Shown one piece after another: positions 10,851 to 22,100 of a stretch of DNA of 64,000 bases. The stretch spans positions 1-64,000 of the forward strand of contig JAUCBJ010008056.1 in the NCBI GenBank assembly GCA_032718475.1, written 5' to 3'. The notes beneath the pieces were generated by a model, which was given only the letters and a program-made list of their open reading frames with translations, searched no databases and was not told the DNA's origin. The DNA comes from Nemertoderma westbladi (taxonomy: Eukaryota; Xenacoelomorpha; Nemertodermatida; Nemertodermatidae). Each line of letters opens with the position of its first letter. Within the stretch, counting starts at the first letter, position 1. The translations under genes were made by a program, and so were the position numbers.

Positions 10851-13080
10851 TGATAAACAACCGCGACACCTATACTAACAGCAGAACTGTTGAACAGACC
10901 AATACCCGTTAATATCTTTCTGCCAACCTAATGAGCTCTCGCCTAACCAATAAGACACAAAGACTGCTCTACTGTTAAGTAAAGGGGATCAGGAGCGTGA
11001 TATTACTAAATTGTAAAGGTTGCTAAATACAAACCGCTACTTACCGCTAGATGGCGCTAATCTGCCGTCCGCTAATATATTTTACTAATTTTACACAACT
11101 CCTGCAAAATCGCTTGTTCCTTTCTCTACCGATTGCTCAGTAGAGAGCTAACTGTTCGAACCTATGAGCCACGCGGGAATAACCAAAACAATAAACCCGA
11201 GTCGGCTCCCTAAGCTTACTTAAGACGAGTGCGAGAGGCTTTGCACTCAGAGTATTCTTACGCCTAATTTTATCACTATTAAAGCATGCTATTGCCTACG
11301 TCTTTCTAATCGCGAATACTGGGGGTTCTCTAACGTATGTGTGAATGCGAGAATATTTAAATAATCAAAATGATACAGTAATTGTCTCTCGTGGGTAGTA
11401 CCGCTCTGGGTCTAAACTTGCCTGCAGCTGGCTTTAGGCCAGCAAATTACTAGCGTTTCGTGTGTGTCGAATAGTGCGTTCTAGCTGATTGCCCACTAAT
11501 GCAAATAACCGCTCAGCGTGAATAGTTTACAGTACTCTAATTATTACCTTAGCTACTCTCCGCTATGCTGCGTACTAATTCTTAATTTTTACTAATTAAT
11601 TACAGTCACAAATATTTAACAGCGTACTAATTACTAAGAGTTCCAGAATACGTAATTCTAATTTATCACGCAACAGGTTTCGCTAGTAATAGCCTAAATT
11701 GCCGTATTACTTTGACCTAATCAGTAACTAATTATTGTAACTAAGAAATAGAAATCAATCAAAGAGAAAGGGCGCCTACCTAAACATTCTCAATCATAGG
11801 CACACTTCAGTAACACACCAATCAGCGTTAGAAATCACAATTCACAATTGTGCAGTTAACTACTCGTACTCCACACTCCACGTTGTGATACGTGCAGGCC
11901 TCTCCCGGGTACATATAGGACTCCTAACTAACCTGATTCCTGCCCCCCTAATACTAAATAGAGACGAAACCTGGATCATCAGCCCCCTAATTACTGTACC
12001 AGCGATTGGTCTGCATACCACACCGTTAACCACCCGACCGCAACGGTGACCCCCCGCCAGCGTTGCCCGCTTTTGAATCCTCCGCTCTCCCTTCGTCGCT
12101 AACCCCCCGATGTGCCCACCGCCCACTGGCGCCTTAGCCCTCCATTATGCTAATAGCTACCGTAGTGGCGCATGCAAATCACAAAGTCTGACAGTCTCAG
12201 AAATCCCTTAGGATTATTGCGCAGAAAAGAATCACATAGAACCATTAATCAAAAGGTAGAAATCATAGTTCAGTTGTAATTAGCAGTAATCGAAGGAATT
12301 AATTGAGAAACACAAGCAAAGTAATCGCACTAGCAAATCATTCCAAGAAATTAATCAAAATTAGCAAATTGCAGAAAATACGATATCCTAATACAAAATT
12401 GAGACAGCTCAGCAAGTAAATTGTAACAGGGGTGTGTCATGTGATAAGTAAGGGTATACAGTATGAACAGTATGAACATTATGAACATTAAGGTTCTACC
12501 GGCACACCGCCAATTTATAGGTGATCCGGATGGGGTGATGCAATAAGGTGACTCAATCGCTCTCCCATTGTCTCTCCAGTCCGTGCTAGCATTAAACCAA
12601 CCTGGAAGCAGTTAGTCCAATAAGGAGGCCGGATTGTAGCCCTATCGCTTGCCCAAACCTCGAATTATTACCATATATGGTAATGGTTCACGTCCCTGGC
12701 CGCTGAATGGCCAGGACAGCGTCCCTATATGATAGCCCTATTGATGCTAATGTCAGCAAGCACAAAATCCAGGGTCCGAATAAACTTGCTACCCTGGGAC
12801 TATCTACATATATCCTAATACAAAATTACGTAGGTAGGGCTACATACTATACAAAATGGATGGATGCAAAATATATGGGCGTTTTAACTTCCTTACCTAA
12901 ATGTCACCGCACTGTGCCTTATCTAAATAATTATACTGCACAATGGACTAATATTACGTACTGTATAACGGACTAATATTGCATACTGCATAACGGACTA
13001 ATATTGCATACTGCATAACGACTAATAATGCATACTGCATAACGACTAATAATGTGGATACAGCGCCATATACCGTAACA
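10851..13080 (-). repeat. BEL-B 3' LTR (2230 bp)
   Basis: Begins TGATAAACAA and ends CCGTAACA on the plus strand; in the element's sense it starts TGTTACGG and ends TTTATCA. It is a direct copy of 27490-29719. Near its sense start it carries four ~25-30-bp tandem units (12943-13053, GGACTAATATTGCATACTGCATAAC). Small open frames inside (11860-12126, 12707-12976) occur identically in both LTRs and are not treated as genes. Confidence 0.97.
12943..13053. repeat. Four short tandem repeats in the LTR U3
   Basis: Units of roughly 27-31 bp with core ACTAATATTGCATACTGCATAAC or ACTAATAATGCATACTGCATAAC. The same array is in the other LTR at 29582-29692. Repeats in U3 often serve as enhancers; that role is inference here. 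Confidence 0.85.
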
Positions 13081-13561
13081 CCGCTCCAAGGGAAATCATA
13101 TAATGTTTCCCTCCAATTGTAAAAGAGTATAAGGTCAAAACAAAATAAATTTCTTCCAACCAATCTAAATAACATAATAATTCTACTATTTACAAATATT
13201 GCCATAGATATTGCATAATGAATTACATACAAATTAATTTTACAAAATATTATCTCTCTCATTGTTTAACGATTATTACATACAAATTAAATTTACAAAA
13301 ATTGTTTCTCGTTCATTCTTACTACATAATGATTACTACATACAAAATCAAATATATAAAATATTGCTAGGGCAAGTGAAAGGAGTAAGCCAAACCCGCA
13401 GGTTTGTCTCCCCAATCACTTCCTTCGCCTCTTTCATAATATAAATTCAAATAACTCAACTAGTGTATACGAGTCTAGTCGAAAATTTTCAAATGCTACA
13501 ATATACATCAGAGCGACGATGATGTATATATCTAGAGTCTGTCGCCCTGTGCCATAATGTA
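13081..13561. other. BEL-B spacer between third ORF and 3' LTR
   Basis: AT-rich, with a ~50-bp motif repeated about three times between 13208 and 13365 (ATTACATACAAATTAATTTTACAAAATATT-like) and one copy of the dispersed stem-loop at 13390-13407. No clean polypurine tract touches the 3' LTR; in the element's sense the last bases are GGAGCGG. Confidence 0.7.
13390..13407 (-). promoter_or_regulatory. Dispersed BEL-B stem-loop, copy 1 (non-coding)
   Basis: In the element's sense the core is CAAACC-TGCG-GGTTTG, with a 6-bp perfect stem followed by G. The outer base is A, so this is the only copy without the seventh pair. It lies in the 3' spacer. Confidence 0.75.
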
Positions 13562-16500
13562 TTATCGACCCGCTCCTGGGTTCTTTGGGCTCGCTCCTCT
13601 CTTTCGCCCCCTTCCCAGATACACTAATCTACCTCCAGTCGACTCCGTTGACGGCGTCCGTGAGGCGTCACTCCCCGGAACTGGCGACGATGTTCCCTGA
13701 GCCCCGACAGATTCCCGGCTTGAACTTCTCCCTCGGCCTCGTCCCAATTGTCGTGCTCCCGTGGTCGCTTCCGCCAACTCTTCCTTCTGCAGTTGCACAC
13801 GCGCTTTCTCCGACGCCCCCTGCGCCTTGCGCTGCAACCTCTGCGCTTCTATAATTGAGTGGTAGTGGTCGTCCTTGACTTGACGCTTGTCTTGGACCTC
13901 TCCTCCTGGTTCTTTCCGCGAGCCTTGAGCTCCAGCGGTCGTCGCTGTGGTCGCTGCGATCCTTTGTTCCTGTATCCTCTCGGCGGTCAATGAACCCACT
14001 GGCACATGAGTCAACAAGAATTCGTTGCGGTATTGTATAGCCGCCATCCTCCAATCACCTCGCGCGCGTACCACTTTTCTAGTCTCCGTAAATACACCCT
14101 TCGTGATGCGATCGCAAATAGCAACGAAGTTCCATGTGTACTTATTGTCCATGTTCAATTGTCTGAAGTATTCTCGGACTACGATAACTCCAGTGTTCTG
14201 TGGAAGGTCTTGAGCAGTTAGGATGAGTTCCTGATATTGTGGTAGCGATTGTAGATATGGCTCGTACGCAACATGCGATGGGTCTACCGCCCAAAACCCA
14301 TATCCCGCTTTAAATGGTAACCAACGCATCTGCGCTTGAATATGGTAATCGGCCACACCCTCCCACTTATCTAACATCTCCCGAAGTAGGTTAGCGCTAT
14401 GGTTTTGAAAGGAATCATCTCGCAGCTGACATCTCGCGCTACGATGTCCCTTTACTTCACAATATCCACATTGAGAAATGAAGACGGTGCACGTGTGAAA
14501 CGAATGGTCGGTCTCATTACACCAACGACAGACCTTATGCGCCGCCTCTACTACTGCGTCGCACGACTTTAAATTGTGCCTTGTGCTGCCGCACAATTTG
14601 CACCTACGCGCTTGTGGAAACCAGGCCCTCTCGTATATGAGGTCTCCAATCGGTTTCGTACTTCCTTCCTTCCCAATGTCTAATACGATGTCGTCCTCTC
14701 CGGTCAACGGTTGTCGATCCGGAACAAAGTAAACATCCTCGCCCTTGTCCTCTATCTCCAATATTTCCTCCCGCGTTCGTTTCGGATATGTCTTCTCCAC
14801 CGGAAGATCTACTCCGAACACCTCTACTAACGTCTCCGGCCAGCCCTCCTTAACAGGTCTATCAGCCTCCGAGTGGAAGGGAGTACCAAACCCGCGGGTT
14901 TGATTCCCGAACCACTTCTCCAAAGCTTCTGGCGTCGGATATTCCATCGACGGTCGGTCTCCCAAATCTCCGATGTTCTGTCGATATACTCCTTCGAATA
15001 TCGCTAATCCTCTCCTCACCATCGACGTATTCTCTAACGACTGGTTGAAGAACGGGGTTAAGAAACGCTTCATCACGTCGGATTGGATTCCCCCTTTCGA
15101 GCGAACGTATTGATCTCCTCCGAATACCAATGGATGACGCTTCAAAACTCGCGCAACGATATCCGCTAATAAACAAGTCACCGTGTTCGACTCAAGCACC
15201 AAATAATATTGTAGCGACGCACGGGGTGGCGCGCAAATGTTCCAATACACTAACGCTTGCCGCTTGAAGTGGGATTTGAACTCCGCTCCCGGTGGCGTGT
15301 TGTATTCGCCATACGCCTCCTCATACTTCTTCTGCGTCTTTAACTTAAAGTCCCAATTATACAACAAGTGTGCTATAAAGCCCATACCAGTCTTGGCAGA
15401 GTTGGGATACTCCCTATAAATTCCAATATCCTGTGCCCATAGCAACAATAGCTTGGTGTCGACAAACGGTCTCGGCAATCTATCTTCCAGATCAGTCATG
15501 GCGTTGAAGTCGCTCTCCAAATCGCTCTGGACTCCCGATCCCACCTTGACGTAATCTTGGTTGAGAATAGCCTCTCTAACTTTCTTGGGTAGCATCCTGG
15601 CGTCGATACGCTCCTCTCCGTGCATACCTCCTCGCCTGCATACCTCCAAAATCTGTTCCCTAGGATCCTTCCCTTTCCGATATTGTGTCATTATGATGGG
15701 CTCCGGTCTCTCTCGATCCGCCCTCACACGCATAAACACATGAGTCACACCATCGGCCGCACGAATTTGAATACACTTGCTGGTCAAACATTCCTGATGG
15801 GACCCTCCTTCATTGTCGTAGAACATCACCCTCCAATCCTGCAGTGATTCCTCCGTTTTCCTCCACTGACACTGAATCTCGTCTGATGGGGTCCACATGC
15901 GCTCGATCGCCTTGTGGTCATCATATCGGGTATAAGAACCCTTCCTCCTCAGCCACGTCTGGTCTACCTCCTCGTCGTCTGGGAATGTAGCCACCGCGAC
16001 CCATACCTTAATGTACTTATCCAACCATCCGAATAACTTACTCTCCTTCCCCGGAGCTCCAATCTTATCCAACGTGTCGTAATCTGTGATCTGCATTGGG
16101 ACATCACGCAAGAACTTCGCGCATAAAACTTCCCGTAAACAGTCAACGTTCCAATGGTCCGCCATTCTTACCATCGGCAAGAATCGTATCGCTTCTCGCG
16201 ACTCCGGATGATCTACTAATATCGCAGGTTCGGTGCCGTCGGAATAATACACCGGTCCGGGTTGAGATACGACCTGTGGAACAAATCCGGTCACTCTCCT
16301 CGTCTCCTCTTGATGTCTATCCGCGGTCTTATTATACTCCGCTATCCTGTTCTCAAATAACTCTTTCGCCTTCGCCGCTCGCTCCTCCTGCCGCAACGCG
16401 TCTATGTCATCCTGATGCTCAGGCGTGAGGGTTCTCACTCGGTGAGGTGAAGTAAACGCAGTCCAGGGACTCGAGAGCTCCAAACCCGCGGGTTTGGTAC

Positions 16501-17269
16501 CCGAGTCCCGCGCCGCTTCGCGCCGCGCCTCTAGATCCTTGTAGGCTCGGTACAGCGAAATGGCCGCTGCCATCTCTATCAAGCTGGGTGTCGAACAGGG
16601 TTTAATCTCCGTATACGGATCTAATGTCGTAACGGTCGGCGTAATGGGTCTCGGAGGTCGCTTTCCGCTGAAGTCGATACTGATCATCGGGTTGCTCATC
16701 GGGTAACCTCCCTCGTTATATCTAAGGAACTGGTGAGCTGGACATCGCGTTAATATCGGTTCCGGATGTTGCTCGTCTAATCGGTCGGGAATCGCCACGT
16801 CTTGTTTGTTCATGCATTCACCACACTTGTAGAACAGCTTGTACACGCTGAAGACTTTCGGCGTCTCCTGATCCTCGCCTCGAGTCCTCCGGTACAGATG
16901 CATTCCGTCAAACTGATCTCGGACTGCAGGTAGAGGCTCCTCGTGTCGTAAATACATATTCATATGGTATAGTCGTGCGATTTCCTCGTCCGGATCTGCG
17001 CTAATGTCACACACGTCCAAAGCGAAGTCGTAGGGATACCGCGTGCGATATTCTTTCCGCAAAACTTCCATCCGGTCCCCCAACGCTCTCATTCTTTCCC
17101 TCCGTAATTCCTTATCATAAGTAGGTTTGTATTTTCCATTTAGCTCCATCACGGACCGCCCATGGTAGTAAACGTTAGAGTCTTTACATCCCGGTCGCGC
17201 GAATGGTAGCTCCGCCTCCTCTCTGGCAGTAAATCCTCTGCGCGGTTGCGCTCTAATATCCCTCTCCAT
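13562..17269 (-). CDS. BEL-B third ORF: triple zinc-knuckle protein with DEDD exonuclease-like segment
   Basis: A single open frame of ~1235 codons from the ATG at 17269 (it extends 11 codons further upstream without an ATG), in the place where env genes usually sit. I see no signal peptide or membrane span. A C-x2-C ... C-x2-H cluster (KCGECM ... RCPAH) lies near residues 150-185. Residues ~470-700 resemble a DEDD 3'-5' exonuclease: YDNEGG (D485, E487), KVGSGVQSDL (D583), PFVDTK, then QYYLVLES, where E693 stands where Asp is usual. Three perfect C-x2-C-x4-H-x4-C knuckles follow at ~890-954 (CKLCGSTRHNLKSC, CRWCNETDHSFHTC, CGYCEVKGHRSARC). The C-terminus is rich in Gly/Arg/Ser. I infer an RNA- or DNA-binding nuclease-like accessory protein. 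The ORF is confident; the nuclease call is moderate. Confidence 0.75.
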   Translation of the reverse strand: MERDIRAQPRRGFTAREEAELPFARPGCKDSNVYYHGRSVMELNGKYKPTYDKELRRERMRALGDRMEVLRKEYRTRYPYDFALDVCDISADPDEEIARLYHMNMYLRHEEPLPAVRDQFDGMHLYRRTRGEDQETPKVFSVYKLFYKCGECMNKQDVAIPDRLDEQHPEPILTRCPAHQFLRYNEGGYPMSNPMISIDFSGKRPPRPITPTVTTLDPYTEIKPCSTPSLIEMAAAISLYRAYKDLEARREAARDSGTKPAGLELSSPWTAFTSPHRVRTLTPEHQDDIDALRQEERAAKAKELFENRIAEYNKTADRHQEETRRVTGFVPQVVSQPGPVYYSDGTEPAILVDHPESREAIRFLPMVRMADHWNVDCLREVLCAKFLRDVPMQITDYDTLDKIGAPGKESKLFGWLDKYIKVWVAVATFPDDEEVDQTWLRRKGSYTRYDDHKAIERMWTPSDEIQCQWRKTEESLQDWRVMFYDNEGGSHQECLTSKCIQIRAADGVTHVFMRVRADRERPEPIIMTQYRKGKDPREQILEVCRRGGMHGEERIDARMLPKKVREAILNQDYVKVGSGVQSDLESDFNAMTDLEDRLPRPFVDTKLLLLWAQDIGIYREYPNSAKTGMGFIAHLLYNWDFKLKTQKKYEEAYGEYNTPPGAEFKSHFKRQALVYWNICAPPRASLQYYLVLESNTVTCLLADIVARVLKRHPLVFGGDQYVRSKGGIQSDVMKRFLTPFFNQSLENTSMVRRGLAIFEGVYRQNIGDLGDRPSMEYPTPEALEKWFGNQTRGFGTPFHSEADRPVKEGWPETLVEVFGVDLPVEKTYPKRTREEILEIEDKGEDVYFVPDRQPLTGEDDIVLDIGKEGSTKPIGDLIYERAWFPQARRCKLCGSTRHNLKSCDAVVEAAHKVCRWCNETDHSFHTCTVFISQCGYCEVKGHRSARCQLRDDSFQNHSANLLREMLDKWEGVADYHIQAQMRWLPFKAGYGFWAVDPSHVAYEPYLQSLPQYQELILTAQDLPQNTGVIVVREYFRQLNMDNKYTWNFVAICDRITKGVFTETRKVVRARGDWRMAAIQYRNEFLLTHVPVGSLTAERIQEQRIAATTATTAGAQGSRKEPGGEVQDKRQVKDDHYHSIIEAQRLQRKAQGASEKARVQLQKEELAEATTGARQLGRGRGRSSSRESVGAQGTSSPVPGSDASRTPSTESTGGRLVYLGRGRKRGASPKNPGAGR
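14886..14903 (-). promoter_or_regulatory. Dispersed BEL-B stem-loop, copy 2 (coding, QTRG frame)
   Basis: Sense core CAAACC-CGCG-GGTTTG, a perfect 16-bp palindrome, with an outer U-G pair. It is read by the third ORF as Q-T-R-G-F. Confidence 0.8.
16480..16497 (-). promoter_or_regulatory. Dispersed BEL-B stem-loop, copy 3 (coding, KPAGL frame)
   Basis: Sense core CAAACC-CGCG-GGTTTG with an outer C-G pair, giving a perfect 18-bp palindrome. It is read by the third ORF as K-P-A-G-L, a different frame from copy 2 of the same gene. Confidence 0.8.
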
Positions 17270-17302
17270 TATGCCTCGCGTATATACATATATATATCCC
17301 AA

Positions 17303-18028
17303 TAAATGCCGTTACGTAACCAATTACACTGTGGGTAATCAGTTAGATGTCGCCGAAGGACAGACCTCCCGAACCCCCCCCGCTGCCTTCCAGCAGTTCA
17401 GGTTCGACTCTCTAGATCCCGTCTCTTCCTAACTAACTATCCTCTAACCTATTCCCATGCATAGTGCAAAAACTTTGGAGATAAACTGGCCGTGACCAAC
17501 TCACTTTTTGATGCCCAAACTACTCCCATTACTCGTACTAAACTACAGTAGTTAGAAAGGACCATAGCCACAATACTCAACTATACCAAACCCACAGGTT
17601 TGATAATCGAACATCACACATCACTGCAAACTACTGAGTGGGGTCCATGTACGCCTCTGGTGCTACTAACCTTTAGCACCTTAGTTGCACTGTTGGCACC
17701 AATCTGTGGAAGTTGCTAAACTCAATTTACACTCCTACGTAATATAGCCGTCACCATGGTTTCTAAATGCTATTTTCCAGGCTTCACGACTTTTCAAATT
17801 ACTGTATATCTATAGACGAATTCAAAACGCGTCTATACACAGCGTCTGGAATTGTCTTGGGTTCACTTCTAATTTTTAAAATTTTTAAATTTTCCAAAAA
17901 TTTTGAAAATAAAATTTTGTTTTGATACCCACCAGACAAAACTCAATGCAAATCACCACAACCCCGCTCCTATGCATTTCCTTGTATTTGCATACGAGGA
18001 ATGCATACAAAGTGAGTTGCGTCCAACA
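17303..18028. other. BEL-B spacer between pol and third ORF
   Basis: About 720 bp without a convincing frame. It holds stem-loop copy 4 and an AT-rich block of A/T homopolymers at ~17870-17930. In the element's sense it lies upstream of the third ORF, so it could contain a promoter or splice acceptor, but I see no decisive signal. Confidence 0.6.
17586..17603 (-). promoter_or_regulatory. Dispersed BEL-B stem-loop, copy 4 (non-coding)
   Basis: Sense core CAAACC-TGTG-GGTTTG with an outer U-G pair, in the spacer between pol and the third ORF. Confidence 0.78.
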
Positions 18029-19199
18029 CTAATTCTGTTTTGAGGCAGGAGACAAATTATAATCTCCCGTCTCGATACGTGTCTCCTCTAATAACACAAT
18101 ATCTTGGACCGGTCGGTCCAAGGTGTGTAAACCATTAGTTTTACACTTTTTTGGGTGCGGACACTTGCACCTAATTTTCACAGTGACTGTGCGCACTATG
18201 TTTTGCGCGTCTGGGTGTGTGTGCAAGATCACTCCAGTCTCCCAATACTTTCTCTTGACAATCGGTTCGGTTATCAATACGTAATCTCCCCTTTGGAGAC
18301 TCCGAACCTTTTTGTACCACTTTGTTCTGGTAGATATGGTGGGAAGATAGTATTCCCGCCAATATTCCCAGAATGTGTACGCCACTAATTGTGTCACCTT
18401 CCAGCTCTTACGACTATATAGGTCGGCACTAATGGGTTCTGATGCCGGCACAAGAAATGCTGGACTCTGCATTAGCAAATGATTCGGCGTTAATGCAACA
18501 CCGTCTGGCAACATAGCTATCGGCCTCGAGTTTAGTGTATGCTCGATTTCAATGAAAGCTGTGACCAGTTCGTCGTCGGTAAGTTGTTTGTTCACAGGCA
18601 ATGTTTTGGCAATGGCCTGTTTTACAGAGCGAACTAAACGCTCCCAACTTCCTCCTCTCCAAGGACTTTCTGGAGTATTGAATCTCCATTCTACTCGTTG
18701 CGGCAAAAGTGCTGCAGAAATTTCCTTTATTCTGTGCCGCTTTATGAGCCGCGTTCAACTCGCTATTCCCTCCGACAAAGTTTGTACCCTTATCGGAGTA
18801 GAACGCCTTTACTAGTCCTCTCCTGGCCATAAATCTCTTCAAGGCCAGGAGCAGAGATTTGGTCGACATGTCTGCCACACGCTCGATATGTATGGCTCTA
18901 CTAGCCATGCATGTCAGCAGCAGACCCCATCGCTTGTGGGTCAGCCGTCCACTCTTTGCTTCAATCGGACCAAAACAATCCACCCCTGTGTTCGTAAAGG
19001 GTGGGTCATATGCCTGTACTCTCGCTTCCGGGAGTTCAGCCATCTCCTGTTCCAATACTCTGGCGTTCACCCTTTTGCAAACCAGACAGGCGTCATACAT
19101 AGTGCCGACTGCCCTGCTTGGCTGCAATAGAATGAATCGCTGTCTCGCTGCCGACAGTGTAACTTTCCCGCGTGATGCAACCTCTTGTGTATATCCCAT
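18029..19199 (-). pseudogene. BEL-B pol, integrase and C-terminal domain, in two frames
   Basis: Two overlapping open frames (18549-19199 and 18029-18706) carry the rest of pol. The first has the second zinc pair (CLVCKR), the integrase core start (TGVDCFGPI) and FYSDKGTNF. The second resumes with WRFNTPESPWRGGSWERL and ends in a DUF5641-type tail (SLQRGDYVLI). The frame breaks lie near 19165 (a GGGAAAG run in sense) and near 18730 (an AATAAAGGAAA run in sense). Both are at short homopolymers, so either real one-base indels or assembly errors fit. The D, D and E catalytic context is otherwise recognisable. Confidence 0.8.
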
Positions 19200-22100
19200 A
19201 GAATCGCTCTTTGCAATTCTATTGGGTGACTACGGATTATCACTGGGAACCGAAACTGTGAGTTTATGTCGACAGTCTGGATTCTCGATCTATGACAAAT
19301 TAAACCCTTATGGATTAATGGACTCCATTTTCTAAGGGGTTTATAGAGAACTGGTCGTTGAGCCGATAATAGATGGAATTCTTTGGGGAAGGCACACATT
19401 TGATAATGTTTCAAATGCTTTAATTCCGCTTGATCAATCTCATCCTCTGTCAGAGGTTGTTTCAATTTCCGAATTCGCTCACTATTGGTGCTCAATTGTT
19501 CTCTCAAATGTTTCGAATGTTTTAAACAAAGGTACAAAATGTATCGGCTTAACCACGCAGTTCTTTTACAAATTGTCAGCCAAGAGGCAGACGAATTTAG
19601 TAATTTGTCATAAATACTGCATGACTCTAATGCCAGCGACGGTTGTCCGCTAACTAATGGAAGTTTCGAATCCAAACCCGCAGGTTTGGAAACCAAAGGC
19701 TCCATTGTGTCGGTCATTTTCTGTCCGTCACTTACCAACTGTGACTTCGGTTTAGTCTGTAAGGGTGGTTTGATGTCATAACTTACCCTTCCGGACCTAG
19801 TAGTCACGTAAGTCTGTTGGTCTGACAGGTCTCCGGGCCGCTCCAATGACTCTTCAGGCCGCTCCAATGACTTAAGTTTGGCTTTAGACTTCGACTTAGA
19901 GACTTTCTCCACTTTGACTTCTGCATCTTCGGGCATCGGATTGGTCACTATCTTTAGTCGCTCTGGCCAATGTTCCTGTGTCCTCGTTAGAAAATCAGGT
20001 CCATGCAACCAAAACTCCTGAGACTCTTCCTGACAGAATTCCGCCGGCATTGCACCTCTCGAAGTTATGTCGGCCGGGTTCAACACTCCCGGACAATGTC
20101 TCCATTGTTCCTTCGTCGAAAAATCAACGATCTGAGCGCGTCTATTGGCCACAAATGTCTTTAGTGCAATATTGTCGGCCGCAATGTATACTAACACCAA
20201 GGATGCGTCCGTCCAATAGAATAAGGTCAATGTCGTATCTAACTCCTCAGTTATCTGCTTACTTACCTCGACTGAAACTACAGCCGCCTGTAACTCTGCA
20301 CGAGGGACAGTCATGTATTTGACCGGCATTGTCTTTGATCTAGAAGTCACAAAGGCCGTCTCAAATTTGTCCTGACTTACCTCTCGGCGAAGGTAGGCTA
20401 CCATACCAAAGCCGGTGTCACTTGCGTCACTGAACAGATGCAGCTCTAAATCAGCTGGGAATACCAGCTGATTCGGAAAGTAGGAACGGGGTACGTCTAT
20501 ATTTTTCAATAGATGTAACTCGGCTTCCCACTCTCTCCACTGCTTTGCATGTATAGGAGATATTGGTTCGTCCCACTCTATGTCGGACAACCAAATTTTC
20601 CTCATGCACGCTCGTGCCTGTAATATAACCGGACTGATAAAGTTCATCGGGTCAAATAGTCTACTTAAAGTCGATAAGCAAATTCTCTTTGTCAAAACTT
20701 TGTCTGGGCTACTGGGTTCAAATCTAACTCTTACCTGGAACTTATCTGAGTTCGGGTTCCAAGCGAGTCCCAGTACTCGCGCCATGGGGATTGGTTCTAC
20801 CCCCAATTCAATGTCTCCGCTCCCGCGATCTTTCACCGGGAACGATTCTAATAGGGCCTCCGAATTAGTAGTGAACTTGGTCAGAGGAAATCCCCCTGTA
20901 GCCAAGCAATCTTGCAGGCCGTGAGCCACTTCTATGGCTTGTTCCGCCGTGTCCTTGGACACCAATCCGTCGTCCATATAGAAGTTTCTCAATATAGACT
21001 CGATTACTTCTACTGGATACTTACCAATCTGGGCTGTTGCCGTTTTCTTTAGAACGAACAGCGTGCCATTCGGACTATCGCGGGCGCCAAATATCCTAAC
21101 GTACATTTGGTATGTAACCACTGGGCCGGATAAGTCTTCATTCTCGTACCAGAGAAAGCAAAGGCTATCCTGGTCTGCCTTACAGGCTCTTACCTGGTGG
21201 AACATCGCCTCGATGTCACAAGTAAATGCGAATCGCCGCTGTCTAAAACGTAACAGTATTCCAATCAAATAATTATTCAGGTTGGGACCATCCATCAACT
21301 CTGAATTCAGGGACATACCTCTATAGACTGCTGCGCAGTCGTTGACTACTCGGACTTTGTCTGGCTTGTCAGGGTGAGTCACATAGTGGTGTGGAAGGTA
21401 ATAAGTCTGGTCTGTCACCAAGTCAGGGTCCTCTACCTTCCCAGCAAATCCCTTGGCGAAATAGTTGTTGATCTGGGCGCAATACTTCTCCCTAATGTCC
21501 GGATTCTTCAACAACCGAGCCCTTACTCCGTTCAATCTTTTCAAGGCTAAGTTGTAGTTATTCTCCAACTTAGGTGGTTGTCGACGCCACAACATTCCAA
21601 CTTCAAAATGTCCAGTCGGTAGTAGACGTATGGTGTCTTCCATCATCTCCAGCGACCGTTTCTCATCAGTAGACATGGCTAGGTCATATCCACCGGGTTC
21701 CATTGCGTCCCTATCCAGCCATTCGACGGTTCTGGCTCCTGTCTCGAGGTCCTGGCGTATCAATTCCTTCTGCAATTCCTCCTCACTGTATTGGAAAATG
21801 TCTAGGTCTCGATATTTAGCCACTTGACCCTCCACTATGTCTGTAAAAGTCAAAACGTTAGTCAGATAAGTAGCGTGGGCCGCTGAACCAGACCCACGGG
21901 TCTGATAACAGTAGTCCTCGGGTTCACTATCCGTCCGGTCGTTATGAAGTGGTTCCGACAACCTAACATTATCGGGAATCAACTCCTCGTCCGACTCGCT
22001 AAAGTCACTATAGTGGTCAATACAGGTTCTCCTAAACTCGTCTATGTCTGGTGGTTCTACTAACGGTGGTTGAGTTATAGGCTGTAATTCATCGTATCTG

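Noticed and set aside
11860-12126. Small open frames in the BEL-B LTR, repeated at 28499-28765, and the pair at 12707/29346
   Set aside because: They occur identically in both LTRs only because the LTRs are near-identical. No motif, and no reason to call genes.
13562-17269. Envelope gene for the third BEL-B ORF
   Set aside because: Right place for env, but no signal peptide, fusion peptide, transmembrane segment or furin-like site is visible. Zinc knuckles point to nucleic-acid binding.
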